Source: Uloborus plumipes (Eukaryota; Arthropoda; Arachnida; Araneae; Uloboridae). From it: DNA of 64,000 nt. The stretch covers positions 1 through 64,000 of the forward strand of contig JAXGGA010001136.1 of NCBI GenBank assembly GCA_038373865.1. Direction: 5' to 3'. Below the pieces are notes generated by a model, which was not told where the DNA came from, did not search any database, and was given only the letters and a program-made list of their open reading frames with translations. Shown piece after piece: positions 49,501 through 53,998 of this stretch (positions are counted from its first letter, which is position 1; the number at the start of each line of letters is the position of its first letter). The position numbers and the translations under genes were made by a program.

Positions 49501-50567
49501 TAATGCTAAATGTGCTTTATTTTACTATTATTGTTTGGAGGAGTAATTAGAATTTTCAAACAAACCAGTGGTGTGAAAAATTTGTTAAAAATGGAAACAA
49601 GAAAGTTCTAACATTATAAAAAGCTTTTCTTTTGTGACTGTAAGGACAGTGAAATCCTTGATTGTATTGATTCATTTGTTTGATTAGAAATCAGTAAAAA
49701 TTGTTACTGATATATTGTAAATATTATTCATTGTTAATAAAAATAAATATTTTGCTGTCTTATTTCTTGAATTCTGTATGGAAATGATATTCTTCGCCAA
49801 AAAAAATCAGAAATGCTTTGCCATATTTTTTGCAGTTATGCGCTCTAAAAAGCAGGAAAATGAAGTGTAATAAATGTGTTACGATAAATGTGTGGTTTTC
49901 ATATTTTTACGCTAAAAGTTTTTGAAACCTTCTTACACTCATTTTTCAAAAAATGTTGAATTCCACGGGATTGGAAATACTGCATATCTGACGCTTTTAG
50001 CAGTTTTTAACTGTTCTGCTTCACCCTTAAACAATTTGAAATTATATCAGAATAGGTCGGTACTTGTTTCTTTAGTCTTCAGTTAAAAAGATTGAACCTG
50101 GAAAGGGTTATCAATATTATCAGAAATTTTGCCCAGCATATAAGTATACTGACGTAGGAAGGTGAGCAGTAACTACAAATTTTTCATCGATTTGTGTTTT
50201 AGCATTACTGTATCAACTTGCTTACTTGGATCCTTCTGAAGATAAAGCATGCAAAAAATGCTGAATTCTTTAAATAAAGAAAAAAGTGCAAATACTTTTT
50301 TTTTTTTTGGTGCTCATAAAAAAAACTTTAATGGATATTCGTCACTTTTAAGATTTTTTTAAAAATGATTTGGTTTGAACTCAGTACTAGTTGTTACACA
50401 ACTAGTGCAAAATCAGTGCTGTATGGAGCATTAACAAACAAACTCTTTGTACCATATATTGTAAATATAAAATGTTTGTCCACATCAAACCTTATAATTA
50501 AATGTTTCACTTTTTGTCAATTACGTTTTCTTACTTAATGTATTTTAGGTTCAACCTGTGTAGATGA
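5002..50567 (+). CDS. TTC14-like S1/TPR protein, 15-exon model (join of the exons listed below)
   Basis: Coding parts: 5002-5068, 11036-11107, 13987-14110, 14484-14581, 18830-18924, 22315-22434, 22912-22969, 26824-26912, 28157-28194, 29581-29721, 30666-30797, 32817-32902, 37712-37762, 49188-49233, 50549-50567. They total 1236 nt, or 411 residues plus stop, with every phase closing. Exons 6-8 give an S1-like segment: GDVLDLKVDEI, then DLNLTAILPKTG, then NDYIRAAVIDFDKRNLQLIV. Exons 10-12 give YYSHYLKTVSPMIFN and ESLGINPF, then a TPR-like pair of helices (AKKYDMKGDIDKAILNLKAA). The order and spacing fit TTC14, an S1 plus TPR protein of vertebrates and arthropods with no firmly assigned role. The first ~150 residues are not recognised. 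The model is shorter than vertebrate TTC14 and lacks its charged C-terminus, so it may be divergent or incomplete. ATG follows an acceptor directly, implying an upstream 5' UTR exon. Confidence 0.6.
5090..5884 (-). mobile_element. Helitron-like element in intron 1
   Basis: On the minus strand it begins TCTATATACATAAAAGAC and ends GCCGGGTACCCGGCTAG. The host A and T flank the termini, as in Helitron insertion between A and T. A GC-rich hairpin (GCCGGGTACCCGGC) sits next to the 3' CTAG. There is no coding capacity. A second member of similar layout is at 53172. Confidence 0.6.
6216..6850 (+). mobile_element. Helitron-like fragments with a repeated 5' end
   Basis: TCTACTTATATTAAAAACTG occurs at about 6217 and again at about 6601, each preceded by A. 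The second copy ends with a hairpin-bearing GGGCACGAAGTGCCC at 6823 then CAACGTCGGGTC, like Helitron 3' ends, although a clean CTAG is not seen. A block at 6390-6470 is the reverse complement of one near 19740-19800, showing a shared family. Confidence 0.5.
8450..9822. mobile_element. hAT-like TIR element with AGGAGTTT end repeats
   Basis: The ends CAGGGTTCATACTC and GAGCGTACGAACCCTG are imperfect inverted repeats. TTTTG lies outside each end, a 5-bp candidate duplication. AGGAGTTT-type motifs cluster in the same orientation at both ends (8482-8540 and 9705-9810). There is no transposase. Confidence 0.5.
9865..9992. repeat. 32-bp tandem repeat, four units
   Basis: Units start at 9865, 9897, 9929 and 9961 with the core TTTTGTGAAGGGTCCGTTTT, then GCTTGATCG(T/A)A. 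The third unit has two substitutions in the core. It lies at the right margin of the composite element. Confidence 0.85.
10000..11035. other. Intron 1, remaining sequence
   Basis: A short block at 10010-10060 with poly-C and ATAAATGGCGGGCCTG resembles the right end of the hAT MITE at 41102. A T18 run lies near 10390. Nothing else is recognised, and no exon can be supported. Confidence 0.4.
11036..11107 (+). CDS. Gene 1 exon 2
   Basis: The acceptor is TTCTTCACAG. It encodes KKIATDPLMMYALISHLKNL then LSMPC. The donor CCAT|GTAACG is weak but is the one that keeps exon 3 open. The stronger-looking AAC|GTAAGT at 11130 gives a stop in exon 3 unless a further exon lies between. It is the least certain donor of the model. 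Confidence 0.5.
12124..12330 (-). pseudogene. hAT/ZMYM1-like N-terminal zinc-finger remnant
   Basis: The minus strand reads VECLICGTNFDDDYKRKHEE, then LCHGERHISVKLAGAPKN. The CxxC ... H ... H spacing and the AGAPKN tail recall the N-terminus of hAT-type ZMYM1-like transposases, from memory. The rest of the transposase is absent. It lies inside a hAT with a perfect 8-bp TSD, which supports the assignment. Confidence 0.55.
12414..12600. repeat. Long inverted repeat (hairpin), arms ~75-85 bp
   Basis: The left arm from 12414 (AAGCAAATGCAAGCACAGCT...) pairs with the right arm ending 12600. The central ~40 bp of each arm (CATCCTAAGACTGCAGTTTC and onward) match perfectly. The loop is under 45 nt. 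It sits upstream of the zinc-finger remnant inside the hAT. Confidence 0.85.
13136..13986. other. Intron 2, right part, with G-run
   Basis: This is AT-rich intron sequence. A run of about 22 G occurs at 13750-13771, preceding AATCGG. No gene or terminus is recognised. Confidence 0.45.
13987..14110 (+). CDS. Gene 1 exon 3
   Basis: The acceptor is CTTCGCAG and the donor AA|GTAAGT. Only one frame is open through the exon: IDGQINTWFTIETQRGQFHM followed by a basic-hydrophobic stretch ending NLYIKFEAIK. The fold is not recognised. Confidence 0.65.
14484..14581 (+). CDS. Gene 1 exon 4
   Basis: The acceptor is TTGTTCTAG and the donor G|GTAAGT. It encodes PELKYRRRIVEMFIDNIDSL then HQTEAIPLDVMK. Phase joins exon 3 exactly. 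Confidence 0.7.
16211..17626 (-). mobile_element. Tc1-like transposon A
   Basis: The TIRs of about 47 bp begin CACTGCTCGACATTGAAAAT and differ at a few sites. TA flanks both ends (16209-16210, 17627-17628). Length (1416 bp) is that of a full Tc1-like element. It carries a broken transposase on the minus strand. Confidence 0.9.
16356..17470 (-). pseudogene. Tc1-like transposase, frameshifted
   Basis: Pieces appear in order on the minus strand: a helix-turn-helix part (MDASTVHRLCRRWLERGNVA), TRTISRRLVARALQSRRPLR, the first DDE segment TVVFSDESRFCLSSDSHRIR, GIMVWCTIAYNS, then the C-terminal [20 protein letters not shown] with the catalytic E and a final DSMPRRV. They lie in different frames, so the enzyme cannot be made as is. 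It would be a cut-and-paste DDE transposase acting on its own TIRs. Confidence 0.85.
18060..18740. mobile_element. Fragments of a GTGTCAAGTTA-type repeat and hAT-like end
   Basis: Stretches at 18390-18660 (CATAAACAGCAGAATTCTC, GGTGTCAAGTTAGAG, GTTGACTTACTAAGATTG) match sequence flanking the hAT at 45.0 and 48.85 kb, and resemble 40.1 kb. At 18716-18733 CACAGGTTGGGAACCCCT looks like a lone hAT end. Boundaries are not resolved. Confidence 0.5.
18830..18924 (+). CDS. Gene 1 exon 5
   Basis: The acceptor TTTTTTTTGCAG is strong. It encodes DCTSLFLLGEMWINHNLKSK then YSRVLRSKTFYM. The donor ATG|GTATTG is non-ideal. It ends in phase 0, directly before the S1-like segment. Confidence 0.65.
19503..20655. 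mobile_element. Helitron-like fragment interrupted by a SINE
   Basis: It begins near TAGATATTTATTTATTTATA with a TCGAAAACGGCTCTAGGGAT block, and ends with a hairpin CCGAGCGGGCTCGG followed by CCCCCAGGTAC at about 20627-20651. The ATAGCAACCACGTTTAG block at 19746 is the reverse complement of one at about 6450. No terminal CTAG survives. Confidence 0.4.
20017..20448 (+). mobile_element. tRNA-derived SINE
   Basis: An exact 11-bp duplication AATTGGGTGTG flanks the element (20006-20016, 20449-20459). The head has a tRNA-like layout with A-box-like GGTAGTCCGATCGTAAG and B-box-like GCCGATCAAAGATCC about 50 bp apart. The tail ends in AAATGAAATGA repeats. Pol III would be expected to transcribe it and a partner LINE to mobilise it. 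The head has not been folded, so the parent tRNA is unknown. Confidence 0.65.
20656..21614. other. Intron 5, with a Tigger-like relic at 21345-21480
   Basis: Text at 21415-21475 (TTTCTGGATTTATTATTCGT, then AAGTGGGATATTC and TTGATTTAGCGGGCCC) resembles the 4686-4852 MITE in reduced form. Nothing else is recognised. Confidence 0.35.
21615..22180. mobile_element. hAT MITE (566 bp) in intron 5
   Basis: The ends CAGTGTTTCCCAACCT and AGGTTGGGAACCACTG are inverted repeats of the well-known hAT type. An exact 8-bp duplication CCTTAGGG flanks it (21607-21614, 22181-22188). There is no coding sequence. Confidence 0.9.
22315..22434 (+). CDS. Gene 1 exon 6, start of S1-like domain
   Basis: The acceptor is TTTCAATTAG and the donor ACA|GTAAGT. 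It holds exactly 40 codons, including YACVGDVLDLKVDEI and SLDFKLDDLNLT. The G-D-[IV] opening and the LNLTAILP junction with exon 7 resemble the TTC14 S1 domain (ERGDIVIGRI and LEITALCP). Confidence 0.7.
22616..22650. mobile_element. Solo Tc1-like terminal relic
   Basis: TACAGTGCCTTCCAAAAGTT reads like a Tc1-type TIR start with TA. No matching opposite end was found nearby, so only one end is supported. Confidence 0.35.
22912..22969 (+). CDS. Gene 1 exon 7
   Basis: The acceptor is TTATGTTAAAG and the donor AGAG|GTATAG. It encodes AILPKTGTTIALAKNDYIR. Both splice sites are moderate, but the phase fits both neighbours and the sequence continues the S1-like fold. Confidence 0.65.
22970..24434. 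other. Intron 7, left part
   Basis: AT-rich sequence with no recognised gene, repeat terminus or RNA. Confidence 0.4.
24435..26514. mobile_element. TIR element with GCTACTTTTTTG end repeats, intron 7
   Basis: The ends CAGAGTTGCCACAGG and CCTGTGGCAACCCTG differ at one position. GCTACTTTTTTG and GGCTACTTTT motifs cluster at both ends in the same orientation (24448-24560 and 26395-26500). No clean 8-bp TSD is seen; ATACT/ATAAT is the best flank match. There is no transposase. A C17 run is at 25769-25785. Confidence 0.6.
26824..26912 (+). CDS. Gene 1 exon 8, end of S1-like domain
   Basis: The acceptor is TTGGAATTTTAG and the donor CTG|GTGAGT. It encodes AAVIDFDKRNLQLIVSLDAF then VVEDQKQIKL. The pattern IRAAVIDFDKRNLQLIVSL parallels IRAGIKDIDRYHEKLAVSL of vertebrate TTC14 as recalled. 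This is the strongest family evidence in the gene. Confidence 0.75.
26913..28156. other. Intron 8
   Basis: AT-rich intron with A/T homopolymers (27420-27450) and a G-run at 27833-27845. No gene or element boundary is seen. Confidence 0.4.
28157..28194 (+). CDS. Gene 1 exon 9 (38-nt microexon)
   Basis: The acceptor is TTCTGTCTTATAG and the donor GT|GTAAGT. It encodes GKLKTIDTVCNKV with the next exon's first base. It is small but both sites are near consensus and phases fit. A hAT element begins 79 bp downstream. Confidence 0.65.
28274..29130. mobile_element. hAT MITE (857 bp) with GTAGTTTGTAG repeats, intron 9
   Basis: The ends CAGTGGTCGGAAGTAG and TTTTTCCAACCACTG form imperfect inverted repeats. 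The 8-bp duplication GTTGAGAC is exact (28266-28273, 29131-29138). Both ends are filled with GTAGTTTGTAGC/AGTAGCG motifs, again mostly in one orientation. There is no transposase. Confidence 0.9.
29581..29721 (+). CDS. Gene 1 exon 10
   Basis: The acceptor is TTCTGTTTTGTAG and the donor AG|GTAAGA. It encodes STNHKYYSHYLKTVSPMIFN, then KSEWQEEMESLGINPFITGE and TNEQPN. The YY...ESLGI spacing matches the linker after S1 in TTC14 (YYRR ... LLEKLGI). Confidence 0.75.
30666..30797 (+). CDS. Gene 1 exon 11
   Basis: The acceptor is TATTTTTAG. It encodes SNQEPPLKLFPETIHDVKKK ... HMAKLLYKSAKK. The donor AAAAAA|GTATAA leads in frame into exon 12. Without splicing here the frame would end at TGA around 30827, giving a possible alternative short C-terminus. 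Confidence 0.65.
30828..31149. other. Intron 11, left part
   Basis: AT-rich, with no feature recognised other than the possible read-through stop of exon 11 at its left edge. Confidence 0.35.
31150..32360 (-). pseudogene. Tc1-like transposase relic, split by a hAT-like insertion
   Basis: On the minus strand, IIFSDESKSNLGKI (first DDE segment) is followed by a degraded YGVPSYMKHAHRVS, then HTPGCQRTSY and a C-terminal GAVHRTAYDFARMSGT-like tail at 31.2-31.3 kb. A 492-bp element at 31694-32185 interrupts it. TIRs could not be placed. Many stops show it is old. Confidence 0.65.
31694..32185. mobile_element. hAT-like nonautonomous element (TAGAGATGAG ends)
   Basis: The ends TAGAGATGAGTTCAGGCTC and GAGCCCGCCTCATCTCTA are imperfect inverted repeats. 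Flanks ATCTGCAT (31686-31693) and CTCTGTAT (32186-32193) match at 6 of 8 positions. Another copy start is at about 56041. Confidence 0.6.
32817..32902 (+). CDS. Gene 1 exon 12, TPR-like helix pair
   Basis: The acceptor is TTTTTTTAG. It encodes YDMKGDIDKAILNLKAAKLL then WHSFPLAI. With the end of exon 11 this reads like one TPR unit. Two donors overlap. ATAA|GTAAAG gives the frame used here. The better-looking AAA|GTAAGT at 32908 would run into a stop in exon 13 (ending KRLLKAWSKL) or needs an unseen exon. Confidence 0.65.
32908..35120. other. Intron 12, left part
   Basis: No coding or repeat termini are recognised in this AT-rich stretch. A missing exon of gene 1 could lie here, but none has enough support. 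Confidence 0.35.
35125..35600 (+). pseudogene. Mariner transposase C-terminal relic
   Basis: The plus strand reads RVFEEILRRGW, then RKLMLQRDNASS (the DDE second-D block HDNA.PH degraded), KKNLCGRRFHSED, INAFF and NEWFDSFNSWKIHLQK, the usual mariner C-terminal order. Stops and small deletions are present. The N-terminal half and TIRs are missing. Confidence 0.7.
35682..37112 (-). mobile_element. Tc1-like transposon B
   Basis: TIRs of about 35 bp begin CACTGGCGGAAAAAAAATCC. TA flanks both ends (35680-35681, 37113-37114). Length is 1431 bp. The minus strand carries a broken transposase. Confidence 0.9.
35850..36871 (-). pseudogene. Tc1-like transposase of element B
   Basis: The N-terminus is clear on the minus strand: MALRRRRSHYQQLTEFERGR, then TIWLREGGFSFRDIAER (helix-turn-helix). 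An expanded C/G run of about 19 at 36741-36759 then causes a frame change before DYWKLWSRDGTTSRRSSSEL. The C-terminal DIRHLYDIMHARLQACLQN is recognisable near 35.9 kb. The homopolymer is the visible breaking lesion in the DNA-binding part. Confidence 0.8.
37712..37762 (+). CDS. Gene 1 exon 13 (frame uncertain)
   Basis: The acceptor is TTCTTATTTCAG and the donor TTTG|GTAAGT. Spliced from the upstream 32903 donor it reads KEIFKEIVESLVKIMKFG, a plausible amphipathic helix. Spliced from the 32908 donor it reads KKFSKRLLKAWSKL and stops, making it a terminal exon. The sequence alone cannot choose. Confidence 0.5.
37975..38490 (+). pseudogene. Mariner transposase with internal deletion
   Basis: The N-terminus is readable from about 37991: MSVPIQDSTKCEVCSLIRFL, then DIHKEIVSVYENIMNRQNVT and GRTDVQDKQRTGRPSVISDA. 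After RRLKLKEF the frame jumps to a C-terminal block (HLGGKLFHGDDEIKD, YGIQKLMPQLNKCLDSGVDD). The whole catalytic centre is missing. This is a typical internally deleted mariner. Confidence 0.8.
38500..40092. other. Intron 13, left part
   Basis: It contains a Tigger/pogo-like end TACAGTCGACTCTCGATATC at 38569, with no convincing partner. The rest is unassigned. Confidence 0.4.
40095..40437. repeat. ~171-bp tandem duplication, two near-identical copies
   Basis: The block from TTTAACCTCCGTAACTTGAC to TTAAAATTAA(ATACTAATAAAAG) at 40095-40265 is repeated from 40266, with only a few differences (CTCCGT/CTCGGT, TACTATC/TACTTTC). It belongs to the GTGTCAACTTACCGAAGTTC repeat family also seen near 18.5 and 48.9 kb. 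Confidence 0.9.
40946..41360 (-). pseudogene. Transposase-like C-terminal relic split by a MITE
   Basis: When the 183-bp MITE is disregarded, minus-strand codons run QAKEIVS directly into TLKVANDCAKQANKL, ending QQWCIKFF. This shows the MITE landed in a formerly coding frame. A TGA precedes this stretch. The family is not recognised. Confidence 0.5.
41102..41284. mobile_element. 183-bp hAT MITE
   Basis: The ends CAGGCCCGTCATT and AATGACGAGCCTG are inverted repeats. The duplication AATGTAGA/AATGCAGA (41094-41101, 41285-41292) has one mismatch. The interior is G- and C-runs. It resembles sequence at 10010-10060. Confidence 0.85.
41875..42302 (-). mobile_element. CR1/L2-like LINE 3' end
   Basis: The minus strand reads MNGFSNLDLDYDSRLKMLNM, then YSLEQRRTRGDMIQLFK, TESRTRGHCYKLFKSQAN, VVGTWNSLPEEAVRSKGV and FKRAIDLHWGL, followed by a 3' UTR ending in CATTTGTATTTGTAT. 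It is 5'-truncated as is usual for LINEs. It is the best-preserved copy in the window and serves as the reference for the copy at 1-3960. Confidence 0.85.
43493..43540. repeat. (TA)n microsatellite
   Basis: About 24 uninterrupted TA units lie between the TTAGACTGTCCC element and Tc1-like element C. Both use TA targets. Confidence 0.95.
43541..44807 (-). mobile_element. Tc1-like transposon C
   Basis: TIRs of 30 bp begin CAGGGGTTGGACAAAAATAT and end in AACACCT. TA flanks both ends. Length is 1267 bp. It carries a degraded transposase on the minus strand. Confidence 0.92.
43593..44640 (-). pseudogene. Tc1-like transposase of element C
   Basis: In order on the minus strand: ASASKVAELFSVSRGTVSKI (helix-turn-helix), SDRDRHSLRAIVTKNKKTTA, the first catalytic segment WSDESSFTLFPTSGRVYA near 44.15 kb, and the C-terminal ERKVRSRYSPKTSLAELATV then DVQKLHLSIPRRLQAVL. 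Frame changes separate the pieces, so it is inactive. Confidence 0.85.
44812..45037. mobile_element. Left piece of an older repeat split by the 3.8-kb hAT
   Basis: It contains CATAAACAGCAGAATTCTC and a block ending AATAGAGGTTAC; the other half resumes at 48848 with GAGGTTACTGTAAATGTGTG. The family matches 18.4-18.66 kb. Confidence 0.6.
45256..46822 (+). mobile_element. Tc3-like transposon D nested in the hAT
   Basis: TIRs begin CAGCGCGTCTCGAAATGATA and CAGTGCGTTTCGAAATGATA. TA flanks both ends (45254-45255, 46823-46824). Length is 1567 bp. It is the best-preserved Tc-type transposase in the window. Confidence 0.92.
45625..46605 (+). pseudogene. Tc3-like transposase, few lesions
   Basis: Order: helix-turn-helix part VEQGKIDALKQSGKSNREIG, then SSGRKSKVTPLQ, a frame change near 45826, then ISKSTVHRAVKKFGNFLYGK, the first-D segment RVIFSDKKEFNLDSPDGW, YYWHDLR, FSKRQADGGSVMVCARF, the second-D segment PDNAPLHSEKSTFEWF, SPDLNPVENMWGMLARAVY with the catalytic E, and, after another frame change, LVETMPNRIYELIQKK. 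In-frame stops fall at about 46285 (where the family usually has Q before DNAP) and 46366 (where W is usual). All three catalytic acids are present, but the gene is dead. Confidence 0.88.
47230..48450. repeat. Degenerate ~130-bp repeats inside the hAT
   Basis: Repeated blocks such as AGGCTATCTTTAGTGACGTT, then CTCTCCTGAAATATTTTGAC and ACTGAAG, match the 14.9-17.8 kb field. Unit boundaries are loose and copies diverge. Confidence 0.6.
49188..49233 (+). CDS. Gene 1 exon 14
   Basis: The acceptor is CATTTGGAATAG and the donor AG|GTACAG. It encodes SMIDTAETLKRSIS in the phase left by exon 13. It lies 11 kb downstream, after the 40-49 kb transposon nest, so its inclusion rests on phase and splice sites only. 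Confidence 0.45.
49234..50548. other. Intron 14
   Basis: AT-rich, with no recognised element or exon. Confidence 0.4.
50549..50567 (+). CDS. Gene 1 exon 15, stop codon
   Basis: The acceptor is TAATGTATTTTAG. Six codons (RFNLCR with the exon 14 remainder) are followed by TGA. An AATAAA overlaps the base after the stop at 50568-50573, which is unusually close if it is the polyadenylation signal. Other AATAAA motifs lie near 51.2 kb. Confidence 0.4.
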
Positions 50568-51965
50568 AATAAATTTCTATGTAAAAGTTCTAGTGGCTGC
50601 AAAAATGTGAAATGCGTCTTGGTTCCATTTTCCAGAAATTTCGTTTTTGTTCTGCAACAATGAATTAAATGAAAAAAATGGAAAGCAAAGGGACTTTACA
50701 GTTTTGATATATTTTACTACAGTTTAAAAATCTGAAGATTACAAAATATTTCTTACAAATGCAGAATTATTAACAATCGAGAAGCATATGATTTATCTAC
50801 AATTCATAAACCAATTTTCGATTCATTTTAAAGAAAATTGAATTTCATAAAAATATATTTTGCTATAAATTATCAATAATGGCAATTCATACAAATAACT
50901 TTGCTAAAACTAAAATTATATATATCTATATATGTATTTTTTTTCACAAAAAATTGTTGGATATTGATATTGCTGTCGTAATATAAAATATATCTTGGCT
51001 TTTTTTTTTCAATGAAAGCACATTTAGTAATAAACCGAGTCTGGAACAAACAAATTTTTCACCAAAATTTAAAAAAGTGCATAGTAATGACTTCCTAGTT
51101 ATATCTTTCATTTATGTATATGTATGTACACCCGTATGTACAAAAGTTTCAACAATATCATTTAACTTTCTGTGAAGTATTAGGTCAATCAAAGCAGTCT
51201 TATAGTAATAAATAATAAAAAATCTAATTGAGGGAGTAAGGAATAGAAGTTTTCACACATAATATTCAACTAAAAACATTCTTCAAACTCTAGAAATGAT
51301 GTGGAAAACATTAGTAAACAGCATTATCACAAAATATATAATGCCAAAACTGTTATCAATTTGCAAAACCTAGAACTCCATCGCACAGATGACATGGCTA
51401 GATTGAAACACAGTATTTCAACTCATGTAAAAATAGGTATGAGTTCATGAATAAATGTGGATTATCAATACCACTTGCTGAAAATATCAGGTACTTGAAA
51501 ATTAGAAATGGCAATTTTTAAGATCAGCCCTTTATTAAAAATCATGACTGTTCTGCTATACTATAACATTCTACAATAAAAATTAACATGTTTTGATTGA
51601 ACAGATTTATATTGATTATTCTTATGATTCATTAGTATTAAAAATATTTCAAAGTAGAAAACAAAATATTAAAAAAATCAATTACATTTGCTAATACAAA
51701 TTAAATCTTTGAACAACTCTTTAGATGATTTTAAACTTCATACAGGAGAGGGAGTGGGCAACAAAAATATAAAACATTGATTGCACTGAACTGAAAGCAT
51801 AAAGGTCTGAAATACTGGGTTTTAAATTGATTTTATGCTTGAAAAATTAGAAACTGAACAAGTTTTTTCTTTGTCCAGCATGGTTCGCTCAATCTATTTG
51901 CTCAAATGAGACATTTTTATGCATATATTTGCCCTTTTTTTCCGGAATTATAAACTTTAGCATTT

Positions 51966-52003
<38 letters not shown>

Positions 52004-52163
52004 TACCTTTACCTCGCCAATAATTTAAATACCTTTACCTCGAACTTTTGATTGTGTTCCAAACTCTTGAGATAGTTGTGGAAACTGCCTATAAGTTGAA
52101 CTAACAATAACTCCAAGATTTAAGCCAGTCCCTTGGGACTTTGAGTTATCGAAACTCGATTGT

Positions 52164-52221
<58 letters not shown>

Positions 52222-53171
52222 TTATTTATTTATTCGAATATGAGAAACCACAGTGTATCATAATATAAAGCATTAAATTTCTAAAATGTTTTCTTGCCCT
52301 TAAAAAATGATTTGTACATGTTGCAAGCATGACCGTAAGGTTAAATCTGCAGCCCGTACAAATGATTATTTTTCAAACAAAAAAAGTTTTTCTGGGAAAT
52401 TGGATTGTTCCTTGTACATGGTGATCTGTTTCGACTTCATGACCTTTATTTTTGTAACCGTTCGTCCTAGATGTATACTTTTATTGGCAAAAATGCTCAA
52501 AATGAGTTGCAAAGTTAAGATATTATAAGTTTAAAGCAAAAAAAAAAAAGGAAAAGTAACTTTTCATACGGACTTCAGGTCTCATAACTTACATTTAGGA
52601 TAACATTCTCCATTGAAAAATAATTCCAACGCAAAAGATTTGCAATTAAAACTCTTAAGAGACATTCGAGTTCCAAGTTTTCAGGGCCCACACAGAAAAT
52701 GAGATCTCCTTTTCAGTAGAATAACCAGTTGTCATTCTACTGAAGCTGGCATTATTACCGTTAACGATATATTTTCCGCCAAACCCTTTAATTCACAGCA
52801 AGTGTGAAGTAGTGTAAGTCGCAAAACGCTGTGTTTCATTTCTCGATGAATATTGGTCCTACTAATGCTAAACTTTTTGTGTTGGAACTATGTTTTTATG
52901 CTCTAGATTTCTCTAAATATGTTAGGGAACCTAGGATCTGTATCATAACTCTGCCCCTCATTTTGAGCATTTTTGCCATTGTAAGTATGCCAGGGGTGAT
53001 TGTGTTCCGGTATTTTACCAGATTTCCGGTATTTTCATGATTGATTCTGGTATTTTCATGTTCGAAAATACCGAAAATAAAATATTTTTAATCATGCTTT
53101 TATCTTCAAACCTCCGGAATTTTTTTTTGCTTTTTCGAATTTTCGATGATTATACCGATAATTATTAATAA
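50568..53171. other. Intergenic sequence between convergent genes, with (AT)n tracts
   Basis: This would hold the 3' UTR of gene 1. Alternating AT tracts are at 51968-52000 and 52166-52216. A TACAATCGAGTTTCGATAAC end (complement, at 52145-52165) is a Tigger/pogo-like terminus without a clear partner. No gene is recognised. Confidence 0.45.
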
Positions 53172-53998
53172 CTAGCTTAATACCCGGCGTTGCCAATGTG
53201 CTTATTAATACAACATAGCATTAAGGGAAAAAAAGTTTGAAAGAGTTCTATTCATATGGGTATAAAATAATTTGCATCAATCTCTCTTAGGTACAAACTT
53301 TGAAAAGAACTAAAATATTACAGAAAGTTAAGACGTTTACAGAAAAATAGTCTTATCAAAAGGTGAAAATTAAAGATAAATGTTGTCTGTGCTTTGCCGC
53401 GTCCACTGGCATGAAATATATGCACATGAAAGTGAAAAAATTGCATCAATTTCACCCGCCAAATTTAAAATATTAACTTTTCTCTATTAATTGTTCCCAC
53501 CTACAAGATAAAAATTATTATAACTCAGAAATAAATCTATTTCTTGTTCTGAAGGCTTATCTCCATTACAGACGCAACTGTCGTCGCATTGCAAATTTGA
53601 AATTCAAATCCATGGTTCTTTTTATTAAGTCCACATGAATTATGATTGTTTTTTACTTATTTCAATGCTAAAAGGAAATAGGTGAGCCTTAAGTTGAAAA
53701 TTCATTACTTTAATCGTAATCATTGTTGGAAAGTACTCATATTTAAAAATCTTAAATTTCAACAATTTGAATGCTAAAAGGCCTATCTCGATTACAATAT
53801 AAATAGGCTAGATTCCTATAAAAGGGTCATTTTTTGACAAAAATTTAAATTTGAGCTTTTTAGATTTTTTAAAATTTTAAGACCCCGCCTATGAGAATTT
53901 TAGGGCATCAAGGAACCTCTGTGTCAAGTTTGATGAAAATCTGACGCAAACTGTGGATTTGTATAGAGAACAAGTATACATACACTCATTTTTATAGA
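53172..53998 (-). mobile_element. Helitron-like element, intergenic
   Basis: On the minus strand it begins TCTATAAAAATGAGTGTATG and ends GGCAACGCCGGGTATTAAGCTAG-like (CTAG at 53172-53175), with A and T as flanks. A conserved-looking GACACAGAGGTTCCTTGATG block follows the 5' end. There is no RepHel coding sequence. Confidence 0.6.
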
